A DNA stretch of 52,872 bases from Nocardia vinacea NBRC 16497 (GTDB taxonomy: Bacteria; Actinomycetota; Actinomycetes; Mycobacteriales; Mycobacteriaceae). A program made the translations under genes and the position numbers. The notes under the pieces were generated by a model. The model was given only the letters and a program-made list of their open reading frames with translations. It did no database searches and was not told where the DNA came from. Shown here one piece after another: positions 7,480 to 16,834 of the stretch (its first letter is position 1; the number at the start of each line of letters is the position of its first letter). The DNA is taken from contig NZ_BAGN01000108.1 of assembly GCF_000308835.1 (NCBI RefSeq), forward strand, positions 1-52,872. The letters run 5' to 3'.

Positions 7480-8592
7480 GTGCGAGTTTCCATTGCCGGA
7501 GCCGGTCTTGGTGGCCTGTGCCTGGCGCAGGGTCTGCGCGGGGCTGGGATCGAGGCCGCGGTGTACGAGCGGGACCCGGCGATCACCGCCCGGTTCCAGG
7601 GCTACCGGCTGGTCCTGAACCCGGTGGGCTTCGAGGCGCTGCGCAGCTGCCTACCGCAGCGCTGGCACCCACTGCTGGACGCCATTGTCGGCGACGCCTA
7701 CGGCGAGCGGCTGATCCTGGACCCACAGCTCAACCAGGTCGGTGAGCTCGGCCCCAGCCGGACCGGGATCGTGGTCGACCGGCATGTGCTCCGCCACCTG
7801 CTGCTCACCGGCCTGACGGTGCACACCGGGGCCGCGCTGACCGGCTACGACCTGCTGCCGGACGGCCAGGTCGAAGCGCGGTTCGCCGACCGCGACCCGG
7901 CAACGGCAGACCTGCTCGTCGGAGCCGACGGCGTCGGCTCCGCCGTCCGATCGGTGCTGTCCCCGCAGACCACCCCGACCGCCACCGGGGTCCGGTTCGT
8001 CATCGGCCGCACACCGCTGACCGGGCGGTTTGCCGGACTGTCTCGGGCGTTCGGTTCGAAGATCGCCGGAGACAGGGTGAGCCTGCTGCTCGGCGCGATG
8101 CGGTTCCGTACCCCGCCGAAGGAGGCGGCCGAGGCGCTGGCACCCGAGGTGACCCTGCCCGATATCCGCGACTATGTGCGCTGGGCCATGATCCTGCCGC
8201 CGAACGGCTCGCTCGGCACCGCGACCCCACAGGAGGCCGTGCTGTCCAGGATGCCGGGCTGGCACCCGGACCTGCGGGCGCTGATCGAACAGGCCGATCC
8301 GGACAACAGCACCCTTCTCTCCATCCGGGTGGTCGAGCCCGGCGAACGCTGGGCGCCGGGTCCGGTCACGCTGCTCGGCGACGCCATCCACGCCACCGCA
8401 CCGACCGGCGGCAACGGCGCCAACACCGCCCTGCGCGACGCCGACCTGCTCCGGCGCTGCCTCACCGGAGGCCGCGACCTCCTCGGCGCGGTCGGCGACT
8501 ACGAGCGCCAGATGTTCGAATACGGCGCCGAGGCCGTCCGCTTCAGCCTCGAGGCGCTGCCCGCCATCGCCTCGCAGACAGAACCGGCCTGA
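7480..8592 (+). CDS. FAD-dependent aromatic-type monooxygenase
   Basis: 370 residues from GTG 7480; GTG 7477 is also possible, but TGGAGG at 7468-7473 is better spaced for 7480. It has the N-terminal dinucleotide fold SIAGAGLGGLCLAQGLRGAGIE ending in Glu of VYERD, the DG motif LLVGADGVGSAVR (about residue 150) and the GD motif LLGDAIHATAPTGGNGAN (about 300). These are the three landmarks of group A flavoprotein hydroxylases such as PHBH and TetX. Cytosolic, NAD(P)H dependent by family. The substrate is unknown; TetX-like drug modification and catabolic hydroxylation are both possible. Regulated by the divergent TetR. Confidence 0.9.
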   Translation: MRVSIAGAGLGGLCLAQGLRGAGIEAAVYERDPAITARFQGYRLVLNPVGFEALRSCLPQRWHPLLDAIVGDAYGERLILDPQLNQVGELGPSRTGIVVDRHVLRHLLLTGLTVHTGAALTGYDLLPDGQVEARFADRDPATADLLVGADGVGSAVRSVLSPQTTPTATGVRFVIGRTPLTGRFAGLSRAFGSKIAGDRVSLLLGAMRFRTPPKEAAEALAPEVTLPDIRDYVRWAMILPPNGSLGTATPQEAVLSRMPGWHPDLRALIEQADPDNSTLLSIRVVEPGERWAPGPVTLLGDAIHATAPTGGNGANTALRDADLLRRCLTGGRDLLGAVGDYERQMFEYGAEAVRFSLEALPAIASQTEPA

Positions 8593-8674
8593 CGCAAACC
8601 GTGAAAGCCCGGCTTCCTGCTCGTTACCGGGGTAAAGATCGTTCGTTAGGTCGGGCGAGGCGCCAGTCCGGTGA

Positions 8675-8875
8675 TCAGGTCCCATGCCACGATGACTCGA
8701 CGACACCATTAACGAAAAGGGGTCGACGCGCGCTCGACCAGATCGGGCCGAGGACCACACCCAGCAGGACCGCATGGCAGCTCCACAACACCAGCCGCTG
8801 CCAGCGCGCCGACGCGCCCACACAGTCGCCGCGTCCCCGCAGCAGCAGCACACGCACGTACTCGATGACGTACAT
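8675..8875 (-). CDS. Possible small membrane protein
   Basis: 66 residues from the ATG at 8875 (MYVIEYVRVLLLRG...). One hydrophobic helix, LVLWSCHAVLLGVVLGPIW, is predicted near residues 29-47. No family is recognised and no clear ribosome site is seen; it lies in a roughly 530-bp gap between the monooxygenase and the CHAT-module membrane gene. It could equally be a chance open frame. Confidence 0.25.
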   Translation of the reverse strand: MYVIEYVRVLLLRGRGDCVGASARWQRLVLWSCHAVLLGVVLGPIWSSARRPLFVNGVVESSWHGT

Positions 8876-9124
8876 CGCGGCCACGGCCACATCGCAATCG
8901 TCGCCGGGTGCGGATCTACCGTCGTTCTTCGCCAAGCCCGAACCGAACGGTCGCATGGTGGCCGTCGGCGTGATGGCCACGCAAACCCTCCGATTTCGCA
9001 CCCATCAGAAGCACTTGAAGACGTGTTGCGATGACCACCTGACCCCGCGACGTCAGGCTGTCGACCGGGCGACCGATCGGCTTGTCGCCGAGCTCGGGGA
9101 ACGCGGTCATGCCGCGGCCTGTTG

Positions 9125-10045
9125 TCAGGTCTCTGGAGGTCGCGGCTGCCGATGGGAATAGAACGTGGAGTCTTTGCGGGCGATCTCGCTGACGCGGTTT
9201 CCGATGTCGGTGGTGAGCAGGCCATTGCAATCGATACCGAACTGGCGCGCGAGAGTGGGTCCATACAGATCGACGGTGGTTTCGGTGAGCTCGGCCAGCA
9301 CCTGAGCCGCCGAGCGCCCGCACCGCCAGCCACGAAAAACTACGGCGCCCCCGATCGGTGCGGCCGGCCACCACCAGGGTGTGACCACCAGGTACAACAA
9401 TCCCCACCCGACCAGCCGGGCAGCCGCAGCGTAGGAGTCCAAGGCGGTGGCGAGATCGGAGCGTGCGCTGTCGGGAAGGACGGTCCACAGCCGCGGCCAG
9501 GTCGGCGAGAGATCGATGCCGTATTTCTCATGAACACGTTTGTCGGCTGCCTGAAGTCTGTCACCGATCCACATCGGACGCGCCGCCCGAACAGGGCTGA
9601 TCGCCATGCATCGCGCTCGCGCTCGTGCGACCGCGCTGGACCCGGGATCGGTGGCTGAGCCGGCGATCGATCGCTCGAACTCATCGAAGGCCTTGTCCCA
9701 TCGGTTGGTGCGTCGCTGCGCCAACCAGCGTGTCGCCCAACTGGTTCCGTGTGCTGTCCACACGCGATCGACCAGAGTTCCGAGCCAGTCGGCGATCAGG
9801 CCGACGACAGCGGCTGCGCCGAGCAGCGTCGCCACCGTGATCGCGGCTACCGTGGGACGTTGTCCACTGGTTCGATTCGCGAGCGAGTTGATCCAGGCGT
9901 CGGCTGCGTGGAGATCAAGCGCGGATCGCTGTCCGAGGACCGCTGCGGCGATCACCGCGCCGCACCACAGCAGTCCGGGCAGAACGAGCAGCGTCAACCA
10001 GCGTTCGGCCAGTTTCTTGCTGAGTTCGCCGAGGAAGGTGGTCAT
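9125..10045 (-). CDS. Multi-pass membrane protein of the CHAT module
   Basis: 306 residues. Hydrophobic segments: WLTLLVLPGLLWCGAVIAAA (about 16-37), VAAITVATLLGAAAVVGLIA (about 66-86) and a C-terminal pair around LVGWGLLYLVVTPWWWPAAP and GGAVVF (about 212-240). Between them lies a soluble basic domain (about 90-205) with DKAFDEFERSIAG. A soluble tail follows (AQVLAELTETTVDLYGPTLARQFGIDC). No enzymatic motif. It is the last of three leftward genes; its ATG overlaps the stop of the preceding gene (10042-10045), so they are translationally coupled. In the module it is the natural candidate for membrane anchor or effector. No family name is recognised. Confidence 0.75.
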   Translation of the reverse strand: MTTFLGELSKKLAERWLTLLVLPGLLWCGAVIAAAVLGQRSALDLHAADAWINSLANRTSGQRPTVAAITVATLLGAAAVVGLIADWLGTLVDRVWTAHGTSWATRWLAQRRTNRWDKAFDEFERSIAGSATDPGSSAVARARARCMAISPVRAARPMWIGDRLQAADKRVHEKYGIDLSPTWPRLWTVLPDSARSDLATALDSYAAAARLVGWGLLYLVVTPWWWPAAPIGGAVVFRGWRCGRSAAQVLAELTETTVDLYGPTLARQFGIDCNGLLTTDIGNRVSEIARKDSTFYSHRQPRPPET

Positions 10046-10446
10046 GTGGTGACGGTTCCGGCGATCAGCGGCAGTCCGGTCATCGCGCAGGTCGGGGTAA
10101 GGCCGATGTCGAGGGTTCTACGGTGGCACGGCCGTGGGGCAGGGCAGGTCCACACCGGATACGTCGAATGTGTGTGGCCGCTGCCGGGCAGTGGCCGGTA
10201 GGTGCGTCTGGGTGTGGTGAGGCCGTCGATGCCGTTCAGTGCGAAGGCGTGGTCGAGGGAGTCGAGCGCGGTGGCCAGCTCTGCGATGCGATGTCCGCAG
10301 CGGACGGCGTCAACGATGTGTGTGAGCGGTTCTGTGGCATCGAATCTCGCAGCGAGTTCGACGAAGTTTGTCGCCTCGTATCGTCGGCACAGCTGGTCGA
10401 GCCGCGCACGCGTGATCGCAGCGTCCGGTGGGGTAGACGGGTCCAT
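10042..10446 (-). CDS. Small Cys/His-rich protein of the CHAT module
   Basis: 134 residues from ATG 10446; the longer open frame upstream lies antisense-like over the next gene. The N-terminal half is helical (ITRARLDQLCRRYEATNFVELAARF, then HIVDAVRCGHRIAELATALDSL). The C-terminal half carries conserved-looking CPAPRPCHRR and TPTCAMTGLPL, which could bind zinc or form a redox site. It overlaps the membrane protein gene by 4 bases and starts 25 bases after the helical-repeat gene. Function unknown; an adaptor or sensor role is inference. Confidence 0.65.
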   Translation of the reverse strand: MDPSTPPDAAITRARLDQLCRRYEATNFVELAARFDATEPLTHIVDAVRCGHRIAELATALDSLDHAFALNGIDGLTTPRRTYRPLPGSGHTHSTYPVWTCPAPRPCHRRTLDIGLTPTCAMTGLPLIAGTVTT

Positions 10447-10471
10447 GTCGAACGTCCTCACGGTGTCGTTG

Positions 10472-11386
10472 TCAGTGTGGATCGCTGTGTGCGGCAAGGT
10501 AATCGAGGCCGACGCGTAGTCTCCAGGCAAGCATCCCGCGATGGGGATGGGTGGGGTCGGTCGATGCGACGACTGTGCGCAGGACGGTGACGTATTCCTC
10601 GATGTCACTGCGCTGTGAAGTGTGCATGTACCGAATGAGCAGTGTGCCCGACAGTGCGAGTCGGCGGTGTTGTGGATCGGTGTCGCCGGCGGTGGACAGC
10701 CCTTCACGGCAGTATCGGACGGCGTCGTCGAGCAACGCCGGGTCTGCGGGAGTTGTGCTGAAGGGGCCGTTTTCGCGTTCGAACTGTGTGCCGAGCGCAT
10801 CGCCGAGGTCTGCCAGGCAGTCGGGTCGGCGAGGGTCGTCGCCGGGCAGTGCGTCGAGCACTTCCCGCAGTGTTCGGACCGCTTCGATCGCGATCGCTGG
10901 TTCGAAGATGGAGTCCACCCTGTCGGCGAGGATCACGCCGAGGGTGTGGCCGGCTGCGAGCCACGCGGGCCCGTGCCCGATCTTCTGTCTCCCACGGCGC
11001 AGGAACTGTTCGAACTGTTTGATCGGCTCCTGTTCGTAGTCGTTCATTCGTCCATAGGCGGGATGGCCGAGTTCGCCCAGTGGCCTGTCACCGATCGTCA
11101 CCGCGAGTGGCGCGAATCCTGCTGTGTTGTACAGAGCGGTGCGAAACAGATCGGCGGCCGCGGTCAGGTCCGATGGTTCGCAGGTGGATTCGAAGTTGTG
11201 CTGCAATGCTTCGGCGAGGTCGAGGACACGGTCGATATGGCGTGGATCGGCTGCGGTGGATCCGGCGATCGCCGTGCGCGCGGCAGTAACGGTATCGGTG
11301 TGCGAGGGGGCCTGCTGGGTGGGGCCGGTCTGCTTTGCCGGTTGTGCACCGTTGTTGTTCCTGCTGAACGGATTCCACCTGATCAT
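10472..11386 (-). CDS. TPR-like helical-repeat protein of the CHAT module
   Basis: 304 residues from ATG 11386 (MIRWNPFSRNNN); longer frames would enter the divergent promoter. A Gln/Thr-rich linker (residues 10-35) precedes helical hairpins: RHIDRVLDLAEALQHNFE, DLTAAADLFRTALYNTA, and a C-terminal set PALLDDAVRYCREGLS and RRLALSGTLLIRYMHTSQR resembling the repeats of the CHAT partner (positions LxxAL..RYxxT). First gene of the leftward three-gene operon and divergent from the CHAT gene across 94 bases. It may bind or present substrate to the protease; being a substrate is also possible. Confidence 0.75.
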   Translation of the reverse strand: MIRWNPFSRNNNGAQPAKQTGPTQQAPSHTDTVTAARTAIAGSTAADPRHIDRVLDLAEALQHNFESTCEPSDLTAAADLFRTALYNTAGFAPLAVTIGDRPLGELGHPAYGRMNDYEQEPIKQFEQFLRRGRQKIGHGPAWLAAGHTLGVILADRVDSIFEPAIAIEAVRTLREVLDALPGDDPRRPDCLADLGDALGTQFERENGPFSTTPADPALLDDAVRYCREGLSTAGDTDPQHRRLALSGTLLIRYMHTSQRSDIEEYVTVLRTVVASTDPTHPHRGMLAWRLRVGLDYLAAHSDPH

Positions 11387-11480
11387 GTTGGCCCCCAGTT
11401 CATTCCGCGTCATCCCGCAGAGAACACCACTATCGTTGACGGTGTTCGATTGCGCAACCAATGCGGTGGGGGAGAGTGGC

Positions 11481-14400
11481 GTGAGTTTCGCAGCGATGGA
11501 GAACGAGCTTGCGGTAGCGTTACTTCGGCAGTATTCGCAGACGGGCGATCTCGGCTTGTTACCCGAGGCCGCTAGGTCGTTGCGGATTGCGGTCGCGGAT
11601 CGTTTCGCCGGTCCCGTGGAGCGCGTCGAGTATCTGTTCAATCTGGCCTACACCCTCGAGCGGCAACTCGAGGACACCGAGCAGATCGATGATGCCGACC
11701 TGACGGACATCGCCACCGAATGGGTCGTGACGTGCCGTGAATTCCACCATCTGCTGCGCGGGAACGGCCTGTGTTCGCGCGACCACCTGGACATGTTGCT
11801 CAGGGCGCTCTGGGGGTTGTACGGCATCACCAGGAACAGGGATCTCCTCGCCGAAACCATCGCAGCCTGCCGAGATGCCCTAGGGCGCCTACCGGCCGAT
11901 CGCTCCGACCGCACGGAGTTCATCGAATTTCTCTACGACGCACTTCGGTTGTGGCAGAACGCAACCGGAGATTATTCGAACTTCGACGAAATAGTGGAGC
12001 TCGACCGAATTCTCGCACCGAAACGCCGGATCTACGATGTCCGAACAGGCAGGCAAACCATTGCCTATCTCGACCTGTCAGTGATCGATGGCGATCCGAC
12101 CGTGGTGGATTCGGGCGAACAGGTGCGGGTGCTCGCCGCGGGGAAGATGGCGCAGGTCGCACTCGAGAACGCCATCATGGAGGCGTCCCGCACGCTCGAG
12201 CGGTTGCCAGCCGGGCATCCGCAGCGTGGAGTCGAACTCACCGAACTCAGCGTCCTGTGCAGGATCCTCTACACGGAGGTCGGCGACTATCCGGTCCTGA
12301 TCGAGGCGGTCGCGGCAGCCCGTGCTGCCGTTGCCGAAACGAGGGAGGGAACCAGTGAGCGTGGGCTGGCCTGCCTGAGCTTGGGGCAAGCGCTGGACCA
12401 GGTGTACGTCCGCACCCGCATGGCAGGTGCGCTCGATGAATCGATACAGGTCGTGCGACAGGCCACCGAGCTCGTGTCGTCCACGGAATCGATGTGCCCG
12501 TCGGCTCACCTGACACTGGCCATTGTCCTGGGCCGGCAGTACGAACGAACTCGTCGGGCGGAAGTCCTCGACGAAGCGATACGCACGACCAATATGGCAC
12601 TCGGTCATGTCCGCGCCGACCACCCCGAGTGGGCGCAGTTGATGGGCGACATTTCCGAGGAGTTCCGCAAACAGTACGACCTCGGCGGTGATTCCCACCT
12701 GCTGGCCATGGCAGTGGACCTCGCCAGGGATGGCGCGTCGGCCACGCCCGAGGATTCGCCGAGACGTGCCTACAACCTGAACAGGTTGAGCAGGACACTG
12801 GTTCAGGACCACCAGAGGTCCGGTTCTCTCGACTCCCTCGATGAGGCGATCCGGTGGGGCCGACTGTCGCTGTCGGCCACTGTTGTCGGCACGCCCTTCC
12901 GGACTGTCGTGCAATCCGGTCTCAGTGCGGCATTGGTTCTCCGATACCAGCGCACGAAACAGTTGCCGGCGTTGGAGGAAGCCATCACGCTGGAACGTGC
13001 TGCGCTACGCGGCACTCACGCCGACGACTCGGACAGAGTGATCCTGCTGAGCAATCTCGGCGAACTGCTCCGGATTCTTCACCGGCACACGCAAGCACAG
13101 GCCTGCCTGGCCGAGTCGATCCGATATGCCCGCGAGGCGGTGACGGCTGGCGGTGAGAACGATCCCAATCTCGCCGGTTTTCGGTGGCGACTCGTACGCA
13201 GTCTGCTTCAGACGGGCGAACCCACCGCGCCGGACTGTCTCGATGAAATATCGGACAATCTGATATCGGCATTCTCGTCGGATTCCGCGACCCTCACGAT
13301 GCGTATCACCGCCGGTAAGACGCTGTGCACCTTGTACATCGAAGCCGGAGTGCCCGACTGGGTGCTGATGATGCTCGAACAGACGATTGAACTGCTGCCC
13401 CGGCTCGCACCCCGATCGCTGGCTCGGTCCGACCGCGAGCGAAGTATCGAAGAAGCGACGGGTCTGGCTGCGTTGGCGGCAATCGCGGCGATCGATGCCG
13501 GGCTACCACGCCGGGCAGTCGAACTGCTCGAGCAGACCCGAGGAATCCTGATCGGTCAAGCCATCGACGAGCGCAGTGACGTCTCCGATCTCTCCACGGC
13601 CGCACCGGAACTGGCGGCGCGATTCCATGACCTGCGCCGGCAGCTCACTGCCCTGGAGTCCTCCCGGGACGACAAATACCAGATCGGCGCAGAACGGCGC
13701 CGACTCGACAATAGGTGGCACGACCTCGTTCGCGAGATCCGCTCGCTAAAAGGATTCCGGAGGTTCCTGCAACCGCCGGATTACGACGAGCTTCGGACCG
13801 GAATCCCAGGCGGGGTGATCGTCATGGTGTATGCCGGGATCCGAAACGGTGGCGCGGTGATCCTGCGATCGGAGGAGGACACCCCCGATCTCGTGCCGCT
13901 GCCGGGATTGACCGCCGACACGGTTAAGCAGCAGGTGGCCGTGCTGCGCGGCGCGCTGGAGGCCTGCGACGGCGACGATTTGGAAGGTCGCGCCCGAGGT
14001 GAATCGGCGCTGCACGAGTTGCTGGAGTGGGAATGGGACATGATCGCAGCGCCGGTGCTGAGGCGTCTGGGTGAGGTCGAGCACATCCGGTGGTGTCTGG
14101 TCGAAAATCTGGCGCAGCTACCGATCCACGCTGCCGGACACCACCGAGGCGCGCCGGGCGGAACACTGTTGGATCGCGTGGTTTCCTCCTTCGTGGCCAC
14201 AGTCAGGGCAACCGTCCACGCGGCCGCCCGCCCGCCCGTTGCTGTGAACTCCTCGATGATCGTGGGCACGTTCCACGCCGACGGCACCGAGGTGCTGGCA
14301 CACGCGGAGCAGGAAGTTCGCCTGCTGGAAAGACTGCTGCCGAACGCGCATTCGCTCGAAGGCGCACATGCGACCTACCGATCGGTGACGAGCGAACTCG

Positions 14401-14849
14401 CACACCACGCTGTCGTGCACTTCGCATGCCATGGCATCGCCGATCCGGACGATCCCGCGGCCGGGAGACTGCTGCTGCACGACCACCGATCAACGCCTCT
14501 GACCGTCGCAGCGATCGCCCAGTTGGACCTTCCCGGAGCAGAACTGGCGTACCTGTCGGCGTGCAGCAGCGCGCAATCGACCAGCCGCCTACCTGACGAA
14601 ATGATCCACCTCGCCGCTGCCGTGCACATGGCCGGGTTCCGTCAAGTGGTCGGGGCGCTGTGGCCGATCGACGACGCGGCGGCTTCGACACTGGCCATCG
14701 ACTTCTACTCCGAGATCCTCATCGCCGGCACCGGAACCATCGATGTTTCACGATGCGCGGAGGCGCTGACCACGGTGGTCCGTCGAATGAGAAACAAATA
14801 CCCTGCGCTGCCCAGTAGATGGGCCAGTCATGTGATCTTCGGCAGTTGA
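11481..14849 (+). CDS. CHAT-domain cysteine protease with N-terminal TPR-like repeats
   Basis: 1122 residues from GTG 11481 with GGGGGAG upstream; the open frame continues upstream but over the divergent operon's start. Residues about 1-750 are degenerate TPR-like units, recurring as LxxAL..RYERTRxxxxLDEAIRTxxxAL and often ending in a P-rich turn. The CHAT (caspase HetF-associated with TPRs) domain occupies about 760-1122: VHFACHG gives catalytic His984, YLSACSSA gives catalytic Cys1028, and MAGFRQVVGALWPIDD closes the fold. Both catalytic residues are present. CHAT proteases act in bacterial immunity, for example as peptidases triggered by partner sensors. No transmembrane segment, so recruitment to the membrane would need the 9125 gene product. 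Confidence 0.92.
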   Translation: MSFAAMENELAVALLRQYSQTGDLGLLPEAARSLRIAVADRFAGPVERVEYLFNLAYTLERQLEDTEQIDDADLTDIATEWVVTCREFHHLLRGNGLCSRDHLDMLLRALWGLYGITRNRDLLAETIAACRDALGRLPADRSDRTEFIEFLYDALRLWQNATGDYSNFDEIVELDRILAPKRRIYDVRTGRQTIAYLDLSVIDGDPTVVDSGEQVRVLAAGKMAQVALENAIMEASRTLERLPAGHPQRGVELTELSVLCRILYTEVGDYPVLIEAVAAARAAVAETREGTSERGLACLSLGQALDQVYVRTRMAGALDESIQVVRQATELVSSTESMCPSAHLTLAIVLGRQYERTRRAEVLDEAIRTTNMALGHVRADHPEWAQLMGDISEEFRKQYDLGGDSHLLAMAVDLARDGASATPEDSPRRAYNLNRLSRTLVQDHQRSGSLDSLDEAIRWGRLSLSATVVGTPFRTVVQSGLSAALVLRYQRTKQLPALEEAITLERAALRGTHADDSDRVILLSNLGELLRILHRHTQAQACLAESIRYAREAVTAGGENDPNLAGFRWRLVRSLLQTGEPTAPDCLDEISDNLISAFSSDSATLTMRITAGKTLCTLYIEAGVPDWVLMMLEQTIELLPRLAPRSLARSDRERSIEEATGLAALAAIAAIDAGLPRRAVELLEQTRGILIGQAIDERSDVSDLSTAAPELAARFHDLRRQLTALESSRDDKYQIGAERRRLDNRWHDLVREIRSLKGFRRFLQPPDYDELRTGIPGGVIVMVYAGIRNGGAVILRSEEDTPDLVPLPGLTADTVKQQVAVLRGALEACDGDDLEGRARGESALHELLEWEWDMIAAPVLRRLGEVEHIRWCLVENLAQLPIHAAGHHRGAPGGTLLDRVVSSFVATVRATVHAAARPPVAVNSSMIVGTFHADGTEVLAHAEQEVRLLERLLPNAHSLEGAHATYRSVTSELAHHAVVHFACHGIADPDDPAAGRLLLHDHRSTPLTVAAIAQLDLPGAELAYLSACSSAQSTSRLPDEMIHLAAAVHMAGFRQVVGALWPIDDAAASTLAIDFYSEILIAGTGTIDVSRCAEALTTVVRRMRNKYPALPSRWASHVIFGS

Positions 14850-15496
14850 ACCCGTTTGCTTCGCGGCCGATGCGCTGGTCGGAACTCGACCGTGGGACGA
14901 CGGCGGCCGACAACCGATGTCGGGTAGACGATTCAGCACCGGTGAGACGCGCGGTGAATGAACATGCCAACGCACTTACATGTAGCCCGCGTACCGCGCA
15001 GGAATTTGCTGTTCGAGCGGCGCGGATGTCGTAGCCATGTTCGGCATTTGGGTGGCGGCCATAGGACGCCGAGCAGACGGCGATCCAAACGCACCGCTAT
15101 TCGTCGACCTATCGGCAGCCCTGTCGTCGTGTCCGGTCATCGGGCACTACCGCCCGTCATCTGCCGGGTACCGACAGGGCGGATCATGACGTCCGGCCCG
15201 TCTACCAGAGCGCCCGGTTCGTATGTTGGTATGTCAGGCGCACAATCAGGGAAGCCGCATGTCAGAGACATGCGGCTTCTTACATTGATCTGCTGTTCGG
15301 CTCCTCGAACCGCTTCTGACCTGGGTAAATGCCACCTTCCGAAGGTTCGAGTCGCCTGAGGTATCTGGCTGTGGTGCAGACGGTTATCAACAGTGGCGTT
15401 CGGAAGAGGTAAAACGATCTTCGAGCCTGGCGTCCCGGGGCGCCGGTACTGTGGCTCGGCTTCGCGCATCCCTAGGACGCTGCCGAATAGGGCGGC
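14850..15496. other. Gap between CHAT gene and IS element; no gene
   Basis: About 650 bases. Overlapping open frames on both strands lack family motifs. The one structure I can support is the hairpin at 15251-15279. Confidence 0.6.
15251..15279. terminator. Terminator-like hairpin
   Basis: GAAGCCGCATGT (15251-15262) pairs perfectly with ACATGCGGCTTC (15268-15279) around the loop CAGAG. It shares GAAGCCGCA/TGCGGCTTC arms with the hairpin after the tRNA fragment at 3268. It lies 400 bases beyond the CHAT stop, far for that gene's terminator, so it may have come with another gene now lost. Confidence 0.6.
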
Positions 15497-15530
15497 GTGT
15501 TGACTCCGGCCCTGTGGCCGGAGTCAACAC
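15497..15530. repeat. Perfect 15-bp hairpin at left side of IS element
   Basis: GTGTTGACTCCGGCC (15497-15511) pairs with GGCCGGAGTCAACAC (15516-15530) around the loop CTGT. It sits 10 bases before the transposase GTG start. It may belong to the element's left end or shield the transposase from outside transcription. Confidence 0.75.
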
Positions 15531-15540
15531 GGATGGTGGG

Positions 15541-16830
15541 GTGCAGGGTGAGGGCGGCTCGGATCCGCAGTTGATGGATGCTGCGGCGTTGGTGGGGCAT
15601 CTGGTGCCGGTGGGTAGCGCGTTCGCGTTCCTGGGCGAGCATCGCCGGGCGGTGCTCCCGGCGGTGATGTTCGAGGACCTGTTCGCGAGTAGGACCGGGC
15701 GGCCGAGTCTGCCTTGTGAGGTCGCCGCCTCGGTGATGGTGTTGCAGGCGCTGCATGATCTGTCCGACCGCGAGACGGTGCAGGCGGTGCGGTGCGACCT
15801 GCGGTGGAAGGTGGCGTGTGGCCTGTCGTTGGACGATGAGGGGTTCGATTCGTCCACGCTGACCTATTGGCGGCGACGGCTGGCGAAATCGGAGCAATCG
15901 GATCTTCGACGCGGTCCGTGCGGTGGTCGCCGAAACCGGTGTGCTGCACGGCAAAACGAAGCGGGCTCTGGATTCGGTGGTGCTCGACGACGCGGTCGCC
16001 ACCCAGGACACCGTCACCCAGCTGATCGCTGCGGTCCGTCGGGTTCGCCGCGAGGTTCCTGGAGCGGCGGCGGTGATCGCCGAGGGATGCTCGGCGCACG
16101 ACTACGACGATCCCGGCAAGCCGACGATCGCCTGGGACGATAAGGCCGCACACGAAGAGTTGATGTCGGCGCTGGTCAACGATGCGACCACGGTCGTGAA
16201 TGCGTTGGTGGGCAACGCATTCGACGAGGACGTGGCCATGAAGGCCGAGCAGGCGTTGGCGTTGTTGGCCTTGATCGTCGGTCAGGATGTCGAACCGGCC
16301 GAGGGCTCCGATGGCACCGACGGACGATGGGGCATCGCCCGCAAAGTCGCCGAGGACCGTGTGATCTCGGTGATCGACCCCGATGCTCGTCACCTCCACA
16401 AGACCGTGAGTTCACGCCAGGACGGCTACAAGGCCCACATCGCGGTCGAACCGGACACCGGTTTGATCACCGCTGCCACCCTGACCAAGGGCGCCGGAGC
16501 CGACAACGAGGCCGTGGTCGCGACAGGCCTGCTCGATCAGGACGATTGTGTGCGAGAAGTGTTGGGCGACAGTGCCTATGGCACCGGCGAGCTGCGTGCG
16601 GAACTGGCACGACGCGGTCACACCGCGATCATCAAACCGCTGCGGAGACGCCGCGCGGTCGAGGGCGGATTCACTATCGACGACTTCACCGTCGACGAGG
16701 AGGCGGGCATGGTGACCTGCCCGAACGGTATCGTCGAACGCATCGCCGCCAAACCGCGGTATTCGTTTGTCCGGCTGGTTTACTCGGTCTGTGTCGCAGA
16801 TTCGGTTCATCGGCGGGAATGCCTACAGAT
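15541..16830 (+). pseudogene. IS1182-family-type transposase, frameshifted and 3'-truncated
   Basis: The first frame runs from GTG 15541 (MDAAALVGHLVPVGSAFAFL, SDRETVQAVRCDLRWKVACG, LTYWRRRLAKSEQ) to a one-base frame change near 15895. The second frame resumes RIFDAVRAVVAETGVLHGK and continues with DSVVLDDAVATQDT, DGYKAHIAVEPDTGLI and VLGDSAYGTGELRAELA, the DDE landmarks of this family. After MVTCPNGIVERI the sequence degenerates and stops matching near 16830, where it runs into an antisense lutB remnant. The usual Cys-rich C-terminal region is incomplete. Programmed frameshifting is unlikely because no slippery run sits at the junction. Inactive by inspection. Confidence 0.85.
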
Positions 16831-16834
16831 GGGG

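Noticed and set aside
7651..9333. 560-codon minus-strand open frame
   Set aside because: It lies antisense to the monooxygenase and across a gap; Arg/Gly/Pro-rich with no motifs, a typical high-GC shadow.
6443..15469. Similar minus-strand peptides (RIRPVGIRQ near 6450 and MIRPVGTRQ near 15160) as a repeated gene
   Set aside because: The resemblance is about ten residues only, the DNA match is weak and both frames lack starts; probably chance or shared hairpin context.
15541..16830. Programmed frameshift in the IS transposase
   Set aside because: No A-rich or other slippery run at the junction, the family normally uses one frame, and the C-terminus is also lost.
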